DNA from: CAZTZY01 sp964617765
GTDB lineage: Bacteria > Pseudomonadota > Gammaproteobacteria > Pseudomonadales > DT-91
NCBI GenBank assembly: GCA_964617765.1
Contig: CAZTZY010000010.1
Location: 1-47,947 of the forward strand
Direction of reading: 5' to 3'
Length of the DNA stretch: 47,947 bases
The position numbers and the translations under genes are program-made. The notes beneath the pieces are model-generated. The model saw only the letters and a program-made list of their open reading frames with translations. It had not been told where the DNA came from and searched no databases. This document shows, one piece after another, positions 43,105 to 47,947 of the stretch (positions within the stretch are counted from its first letter, which is position 1; each line of letters starts with the position of its first letter).

Positions 43105-43422
43105 TTACGCCGATTTCTGGTAATGATGAAAATCCTGAATAGTTTTTAATTCTGAACTTTCAGTTTTCTGGGCTTTGTATAAATCCCAGCGCACTTGCAG
43201 GTTGAGCCAGAAATCAGGAGAGACGTCAAAAAACTTGCCGAGGCGCAGGGCGGTGCTGGGTGTAACACCACGGCGTTTATTCACCAGTTCATTGACCCTT
43301 TGGTAAGGCACGTGAATCGCATCGGCTAATTCACGTTGTGTGATATTCATGGGGTTAAGGAATTCTTCTACCAGCATTTCGCCAGGATGTGTGGGTTCCC
43401 TATGTGTTGGAATACGTATCAT
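43105..43422 (-). CDS. higA: HigA-family antitoxin
   Basis: The 105-residue XRE-type DNA-binding protein has a helix-turn-helix at about 27-65 (ITQRELADAIHVPYQRVNELVNKRRGVTPSTALRL) preceded by the HigA-typical THPGEMLVEEFL. HigA neutralises the HigB mRNA interferase and represses the operon. It starts 9 nt after higB, the usual toxin-first order of higBA systems. A 19-bp inverted repeat in the operon promoter is its likely operator. Confidence 0.92.
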   Translation of the reverse strand: MIRIPTHREPTHPGEMLVEEFLNPMNITQRELADAIHVPYQRVNELVNKRRGVTPSTALRLGKFFDVSPDFWLNLQVRWDLYKAQKTESSELKTIQDFHHYQKSA

Positions 43423-43431
43423 GATGCACCT

Positions 43432-43725
43432 CTAATGATAATCAACAATTTCAACGTCACATGGGCCTGAATCTGTCCATGTGAAGCAAATACGAAATTT
43501 CTCGTTTATACGAATACTGTGTTGGCCTTTTCGATTACCGGTGAGCAACTCCAGATGGTTACCGGGAGGCACTCGCAATTCATCCAGGGAGATTACAGAA
43601 TCCAGTTGATCAAGTTTTCGTGTAGCAATTTTCCAGATAGCTTGCGGGCAGGCCTTCCGCGCTTCTTTAGTGGATTTGCCATTGAACAGGTCTTCAGTGG
43701 CCTGATTTTTGAAGGTGATGATCAT
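43432..43725 (-). CDS. higB: HigB-family toxin (RelE superfamily mRNA interferase)
   Basis: The 97-residue protein matches HigB: MIITFKNQATEDLFNGKSTKEAR at the N-terminus, RKLDQLDSVISLDELRVPPGNHLELLTGNRKGQHSIRIN in the centre, and RICFTWTDSGPCDVEIVDYH at the C-terminus. The basic residues and the Tyr-His end are those used for ribosome-dependent mRNA cleavage in the family. The predicted transcription start lies close to the ATG, so translation may begin from a leaderless or nearly leaderless transcript. Confidence 0.92.
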   Translation of the reverse strand: MIITFKNQATEDLFNGKSTKEARKACPQAIWKIATRKLDQLDSVISLDELRVPPGNHLELLTGNRKGQHSIRINEKFRICFTWTDSGPCDVEIVDYH

Positions 43726-43731
43726 GTCTTC

Positions 43732-43760
43732 AAGATAGCATGGGTGTCATGCTACGTCAA
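43732..43760 (-). promoter_or_regulatory. higBA promoter with operator in the spacer
   Basis: On the minus strand TTGACG (43755-43760) and TATCTT (43732-43737) are separated by 17 bp. The perfect inverted repeat TAGCATG-N5-CATGCTA (43736-43754) fills the spacer, so HigA binding would block RNA polymerase. The -10 box ends 7 nt before the higB ATG. Confidence 0.8.
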
Positions 43761-43797
43761 AGGCAGGGGAATAGATGTAACTGAGAGCCTGTATTGA

Positions 43798-45558
43798 TTA
43801 ACCCTGCACCTGCTTTTTCAACGGCAAAGCCAGCAATGCACACGCCGCACACCACGCCAATAATTCATGATTGGCCATTATCGAACCGATTAACAAGGGA
43901 ATCTGCAAATCCAGTGTGGGATGGGCATTGATAAAATCTTTTCCACCCATCATGGCACCCACTTCGCTCCAGATACAAGAGAGGGCAGCGATGGGCAACA
44001 GAAACTTGGCTAAACGATTATAGATATTGCAGCGTGTGAAGAGTGTGTAATTCTCCTCATCGGTGTTATGCATTTTGCGCAGTATGAAAAACATTAACGC
44101 TGCTGTTAGTGGCAGCAGGTAATGCGGCAGCGGGATATCCATATAACGACCGCCTTTGGCAAACATATAGGCAAAGGCCAAAGCCGCGAAGCCATAAACA
44201 CCGTAAGCACTCCGGGCAAAACGCATAGAAAGATTGGCGGTAGTATGGTTAATCAATGCACGTAACCATAACAGCATATTTCCGGTAAACAGCATTGCAA
44301 AGAAGGCTATCATCCAGCCCCAGATCAACGCCTGTTTGCCGACCCAGCCGAGCAATAACAGTTCATATAAATATTTAATGGTGTTGTCGCTATACCAGCC
44401 TTTGGCAGCGCCATAGAACAGCCAGTATTGTTGTGTCCAGGTAAAAGATGCTGGGGAGATAGTGAGTTGTATGGCGGTATAAACGCTGTAGACCAGGCTG
44501 GCGGCCAATAACTGGCAGGCGGTGGCAATGATGAATACCTGTTGGCGTGAAGTGAGTTTCATGACGAGGAAAATGGTAAACAAAAGTCCTAACACAATGG
44601 ATATAACGATACGTTGTACGGCATCGTCAATTGGAATCACTTTGCCGCTAAAAGCATATTTCACCTGACGGTGGCTGTCGAATATTCCCCAGCGTGCTCC
44701 TACAGTACCTTCATTACGCGCTTTCCAGGTTTGGTCAAAGGCTTCTACCACGTTGTAATCAAAGCCATGTTGGGCGGCCAGAGCTGGCAAACGGCGTACA
44801 TATTCAGCAGCATTAACAAGATTGGCAGCAGCAGGGCCACGGCTACGGCCTTGAGTGGGCCAGCCGGTTTCGCCGACCAGAATCGGTTTTCCCGGAAAGC
44901 GCGCCTTGATGATATCAATAGTTTTTATCAGGTGATCGAACGATTCCTCCATAGAAACTGGTTCATCTTCCCAGTAGGGCAAAATATGGATGGTGATAAA
45001 ATCCACGTGTTCAGCGACTTCAGGATATTCAATCCAGAATGCCCAGACATCAGCATAAGATACCGGTTGTTGCACAGCGGCTTGTACGCGATCAATGTTG
45101 GCAATCAATTGCTCTGGTGTTAGATCCTGGCGCAGTAATACTTCGTTGCCAACGATCACGCGATCAATCGCTTGCGGGTATTTATTGGCGGCAGCAATCA
45201 AAGCATCTACTTCCATATCATTAGCTTTTAGTTCGCGACTCAGCCATGCGCTGTGGGTTAAATGAAAACCGTGTTTGGCGGCGAGTTCCGGCACCACTTC
45301 CATCCCCCCTTGTGCAGTATAGGTGCGAATACCCTCAAAAATGCCTTTCAGTGCAATGAGGTCGCTTTCAACCTGGGCGGGTGTAGGGAATTTTTCTTCC
45401 AGTGGCGACTGGCCATCCTGAAAGGGAGCAAACGAGGCACTTTTCAATGGCCCTTGCCATTCATGTTCAACACTGCGCGGCCAGGCGATGGCAGCCCAAA
45501 CGGCCAGTGCCACTAAAACGCTCAATACAATAGATAACAGATAATCTGTCTTGTGCAT
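43798..45558 (-). CDS. GH17-like beta-1,3-glucan enzyme with polytopic membrane domain
   Basis: The 586-residue protein has an N-terminal membrane helix (about 5-25), a periplasmic GH17 catalytic domain (about 60-320) and a C-terminal half with roughly seven or eight membrane helices. The acid/base Glu139 lies in VGNEVLL and the nucleophile Glu230 in VGETGWPTQGRS, both GH17 hallmarks. Bacterial GH17 proteins of this layout are thought to act as beta-1,3-glucan transferases or hydrolases for periplasmic or exported glucans. It follows the acyltransferase gene by 43 nt on the same strand, suggesting production of an acylated beta-glucan. Confidence 0.85.
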   Translation of the reverse strand: MHKTDYLLSIVLSVLVALAVWAAIAWPRSVEHEWQGPLKSASFAPFQDGQSPLEEKFPTPAQVESDLIALKGIFEGIRTYTAQGGMEVVPELAAKHGFHLTHSAWLSRELKANDMEVDALIAAANKYPQAIDRVIVGNEVLLRQDLTPEQLIANIDRVQAAVQQPVSYADVWAFWIEYPEVAEHVDFITIHILPYWEDEPVSMEESFDHLIKTIDIIKARFPGKPILVGETGWPTQGRSRGPAAANLVNAAEYVRRLPALAAQHGFDYNVVEAFDQTWKARNEGTVGARWGIFDSHRQVKYAFSGKVIPIDDAVQRIVISIVLGLLFTIFLVMKLTSRQQVFIIATACQLLAASLVYSVYTAIQLTISPASFTWTQQYWLFYGAAKGWYSDNTIKYLYELLLLGWVGKQALIWGWMIAFFAMLFTGNMLLWLRALINHTTANLSMRFARSAYGVYGFAALAFAYMFAKGGRYMDIPLPHYLLPLTAALMFFILRKMHNTDEENYTLFTRCNIYNRLAKFLLPIAALSCIWSEVGAMMGGKDFINAHPTLDLQIPLLIGSIMANHELLAWCAACALLALPLKKQVQG

Positions 45559-45601
45559 GAAATCAACTCGATAAAATTGTTAGAAAGAGACAACAAGCCT
45601 G

Positions 45602-46816
45602 TTACAGTTTGCTGTCGAGCCAGGCGCCAATAGGCGTGGTTATTTTTTGCAGCAACCAGCCAATGCCCAGGAACGTCGCCAGCCATATAATTACCGCTAA
45701 CCATGCCGGCAAATGCTGGAAAAACACATCATAGCGTGACATCAGCGGCCAGTGCAGCAGGTAGGTTTCGTAGGAATACACACCAAACAAATGCAGGAAC
45801 TTGTTATCGAGTTTTTTCATCGAGAACGCGATAATCAATGCACACATGGTAATAAGGCTGGTCATCTGCCCGATAAAAAAACCATCATCAATATGCAGGG
45901 CTTTTAACATTTGCGCCAGTTGTGGCCAGTTGCCTGCATTGTTGTTAAACGCCATATAAGCAGCCAATGTGCCGGTAAGGCCAATCACGCAGTAACGGCC
46001 GATGCCCCCGGATTTATTACGGAACCAGCGCAGGTTGAGTGCCAGGTTATTCTTGGCATCTTTCGGTTCATGTAAAATCCACGCCAGTAAAATACCCAGT
46101 GAAAAGGCATTGGTGTGTAAACGATGTAACCAGTTAACTTGCAAATGGAAAGGGTCGATTATGGCAAACAGGTTGGCAATCACCGCCAAAATTATTGCCG
46201 TTAGCCACGGTTTTTTCGGCATGAACAGCAAGGGAAACAGTGCATAAAACATCAACATCCAGCTGATATACCAGAACGGTGAATTCACATCTTCAAATGC
46301 ACTGGCGCGGGGGAATATGCCGGCAAAAGATTGCAGCATATAAGCTGGCGAATAGTGCAGGCCCAGGAACAGCGCATCAGCAGTAAAGAGCACTGCCAAT
46401 ACAATCCAGAACGGGATAAACACTTTGATCATGCGGCGCTTGTAAAACTCAATCGCTGGCATCGGTTTTTTCATCATGCCCACGGTCAAGCCAAAACCCG
46501 ACATCAACAGGAATAAATCCACACCTACGCCTGCGGCAATGGATAAAGGATAAAGGAAGGAGCTATCAGTCACCAGCATATAACTGATATGCGCAAATAC
46601 GATGGCCAGCATGCCCAGCCCTTTAAGTTCCTGTGTCACCGGAATCGGGAATAAATCGGTATGGGCGATTTTGCGCAAGCTGGCCAGAATGCCTAATAAC
46701 AGGGCAGCGATGACGATATAAGTTGCGGTGACCACAAACGGCCCAGAATGCTGGATGCCGATGAAATTGATATTCAGTGGGAACGAAAATACAAAATCAT
46801 TAATGGTGATAGTCAT
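45602..46816 (-). CDS. Acyltransferase family 3 membrane protein
   Basis: The 404-residue protein has about ten membrane helices and the acyltransferase-3 pattern. LKGLGMLAIVFAHISYML carries the conserved catalytic-region His. GVGVDLFLLMSGFGLT is followed by the basic YKRRMIKVFIPFWIVL, and WYISWMLMFYALFPLLF lies mid-protein. These enzymes add acetyl or succinyl groups to sugars (for example OpgC on periplasmic glucans). The start at 46816 is chosen over the GTG at 46822. It is divergent from CYP51 and is followed by the GH17-like gene; decoration of the glucan is the simplest role. Sterol or lipid acylation is an alternative given the neighbour. Confidence 0.87.
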   Translation of the reverse strand: MTITINDFVFSFPLNINFIGIQHSGPFVVTATYIVIAALLLGILASLRKIAHTDLFPIPVTQELKGLGMLAIVFAHISYMLVTDSSFLYPLSIAAGVGVDLFLLMSGFGLTVGMMKKPMPAIEFYKRRMIKVFIPFWIVLAVLFTADALFLGLHYSPAYMLQSFAGIFPRASAFEDVNSPFWYISWMLMFYALFPLLFMPKKPWLTAIILAVIANLFAIIDPFHLQVNWLHRLHTNAFSLGILLAWILHEPKDAKNNLALNLRWFRNKSGGIGRYCVIGLTGTLAAYMAFNNNAGNWPQLAQMLKALHIDDGFFIGQMTSLITMCALIIAFSMKKLDNKFLHLFGVYSYETYLLHWPLMSRYDVFFQHLPAWLAVIIWLATFLGIGWLLQKITTPIGAWLDSKL

Positions 46817-46935
46817 AGGCACTCAACAAAAAATTACAATGGAATGTGCCAATGATAACCCGAAGTTTGGTGTTGGCAGAAACTAAAATCGCCCGCTACG
46901 CTGAATGATGTTCCGTACTGTTTTTGATAAAACTC

Positions 46936-46964
46936 TTGCTTTACAACTTTACTTATTCTATAAA
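46936..46964 (+). promoter_or_regulatory. Promoter of CYP51
   Basis: TTGCTT (46936-46941) and TATAAA (46959-46964) are separated by 17 bp. The inverted repeat at 46946-46974 covers the spacer and -10 box. Confidence 0.6.
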
Positions 46965-46974
46965 TGTGTAAAGT
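46946..46974. promoter_or_regulatory. Shared operator, copy B (CYP51)
   Basis: ACTTTAC-N15-GTAAAGT, with the same arms and spacing as 42231-42259 and TATAAA at the same spacer position. The shared flanks are TTACAACTTTAC on the left and TAAAGTCAACG on the right. An extra CTTTAC half-site lies immediately to the left. It overlaps the CYP51 promoter and could also affect the divergent acyltransferase gene. Confidence 0.75.
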
Positions 46975-47012
46975 CAACGCAAGTGCAGTGATTACCTATA
47001 GTGGAGAATAAT

Positions 47013-47947
47013 ATGGCATCAGAAACCCTGAAAGGCGCAATCAATAACCAGCAGCCCCCGAAATTAAAAGGCGGCTTGCCAGTGTTGGGGCATATGGTGC
47101 CTTTTGCCATGAACCCGTATGTATTCATGAGCCATGCGCGCGAGCAGGGCGGCGATATTGTGCAATTCAAGATCATGAACCAGACCATGATGCTGATGAC
47201 CGGCGAAGAAGCCAGTGAACTGTTCTACCGTTCCGGTGATGATATTCTCGACCAATCCGAAGCCTACAAAATGATGACACCGATTTTTGGTGCCGGCGTG
47301 GTGTTTGATGCGCCGGAAAAACGCAAAAACCAGCAACTGAAAATGTTGATGCCTGCCTTGCGTGACAAACCCATGCGTTCCTACGCCCAGCTGATTGCCG
47401 AAGAAGTGGAAGGCACCATCGCCAACTGGGGCGAAAGTGGTGAAATGGAAGTGGCTGAATATATGAAACAGCTGACAATCTATACCTCCAGCCGTTGCCT
47501 GTTAGGCAAGGAATTCCGTTACGAATTGAATGAAGAATTCTCGCATATTTATCACGATCTGGAGCGCGGCGTAAACCCAATTGCCTCGGTGTTCCCGCAC
47601 CTGCCAATATCGGCTTTCCGTGCTCGTGACAAAGCGCGTACTCGTTTGCAGGAACTGGTACACGGCATTATCAAGAAGCGCGAAACGCAGGCTGAAAAAC
47701 CTGTGGACATGTTCCAGATGTTGATCGACACCCGTTATGAAGATGGCACGTCACTCGATGATAACGAAATTACCGGCATGTTGATTGCCACTATTTTTGC
47801 CGGTCACCATACCAGTTCCGGTACTGCGGCCTGGGTGCTGATCGAATTACTCAAACATCCGCACCTGATGCGTTCTGTTAAAAAACAGATAGATGAAACC
47901 TATGGCGTGGATGGCGAAGTCACCTTTGATTCCTTGCGTAAACTCAC
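47013..47947 (+). CDS. cyp51: Cytochrome P450 CYP51 (sterol 14-alpha-demethylase family), 3' end beyond window
   Basis: The first 311 residues are present; the haem-ligating Cys lies beyond the window. The start at 47013 has GGAG 8-9 nt upstream. CYP51 signatures are clear: YKMMTPIFGAGVVFD in the B'-C region, ELERGVNP-like LERGVNPIASVFPHLPI, and the I-helix AGHHTSSGTAAW with Ala263 and Thr267. The sequence closely parallels Mycobacterium tuberculosis CYP51 as I recall it, including the TIYTSSRCLLGKEFR segment. There is no N-terminal membrane anchor, as in other bacterial members. CYP51 removes the 14-alpha-methyl of sterol precursors in eukaryotes and a few sterol-making bacteria; in others its substrate is unknown. 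Codon use looks more GC-rich than the neighbours. Confidence 0.93.
   Translation, partial: MASETLKGAINNQQPPKLKGGLPVLGHMVPFAMNPYVFMSHAREQGGDIVQFKIMNQTMMLMTGEEASELFYRSGDDILDQSEAYKMMTPIFGAGVVFDAPEKRKNQQLKMLMPALRDKPMRSYAQLIAEEVEGTIANWGESGEMEVAEYMKQLTIYTSSRCLLGKEFRYELNEEFSHIYHDLERGVNPIASVFPHLPISAFRARDKARTRLQELVHGIIKKRETQAEKPVDMFQMLIDTRYEDGTSLDDNEITGMLIATIFAGHHTSSGTAAWVLIELLKHPHLMRSVKKQIDETYGVDGEVTFDSLRKL

Overview
The window reads as the chromosome of a Gram-negative gammaproteobacterium. The evidence is the gene order trxB / ftsK / lolA / rarA / crcB / serS / cysG, which is familiar from Pseudomonas- and Cellvibrio-like genomes, together with AcnB, MiaE, TruC, LolA and an LpxR-type lipid A deacylase. 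A mycobacterial-type CYP51, a luciferase-like monooxygenase, a GlcG/HbpS protein and a bacterial emopamil-binding-protein homologue suggest an aerobic aquatic Cellvibrionales/Spongiibacteraceae-like lineage; that placement is inference. The sequence is mildly AT-rich. acnB and the CYP51 end look richer in G+C, and the genes between ftsK and lolA look poorer.

Layout. 1-4147: a pair of small palindromic repeats, a DUF5062-like gene, trxB (minus) and ftsK. 4175-6989: a three-gene envelope-glycan module (LPS-kinase-like protein, glycosyltransferase, polysaccharide pyruvyl transferase) lying between ftsK and lolA. 7128-13623: the housekeeping run lolA-rarA-crcB-serS-cysG-gor. 13694-15856: an unrecognised His-containing membrane protein and a MeaB GTPase. 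15917-19360: a minus-strand block with a double-FHA membrane protein and three RNA-modification genes (rsmC, rsuA, truC). 19419-24377: flavin reductase, Sel1 protein, luciferase-like oxidoreductase, cysH with a pseudouridine-synthase homologue lacking its catalytic Asp, and an imelysin-like lipoprotein. 24688-28931: an RND efflux adaptor/pump pair. 29027-29622: a tandem array of ~154-bp repeats abutting tRNA-Ser(GGA). 29816-32431: acnB. 32616-38273: a DUF1289 protein, a DoxX-like gene carrying an exact 384-bp in-frame tandem duplication, a protein with an internally repeated domain, miaE, and a MoxR/VWA pair. 38385-40363: lpxR-like gene, tRNA-Leu(CAG) and a small helical protein. 40477-47947: an accessory region with an HbpS-like protein, an EBP/EXPERA protein, a hypothetical gene plus higBA, a GH17/acyltransferase pair, and CYP51 running off the window end.

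The most interesting part is 40477-47947. The EBP-like gene (minus strand) and CYP51 (plus strand), about 4.7 kb apart, each have a promoter overlapped by the same unusual inverted repeat, ACTTTAC-N15-GTAAAGT, embedded in further shared sequence. CYP51 (sterol 14-demethylase) and EBP (sterol delta8-delta7 isomerase) act in the same eukaryotic pathway, so a shared operator points to a small bacterial sterol- or triterpenoid-related regulon. It may also include the putative haem-binding protein downstream of the EBP-like gene. A higBA toxin-antitoxin cassette and a GH17/acyltransferase operon lie between the two sites.

Other notable signals are the perfect 384-bp duplication that turned a leader and ribosome-binding site into coding linker, the structured repeats downstream of tRNA-Ser (reminiscent of the E. 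coli tyrT/rtT arrangement), the degenerate pseudouridine synthase in the cysH operon, and a HigBA promoter whose operator fills the -35/-10 spacer.
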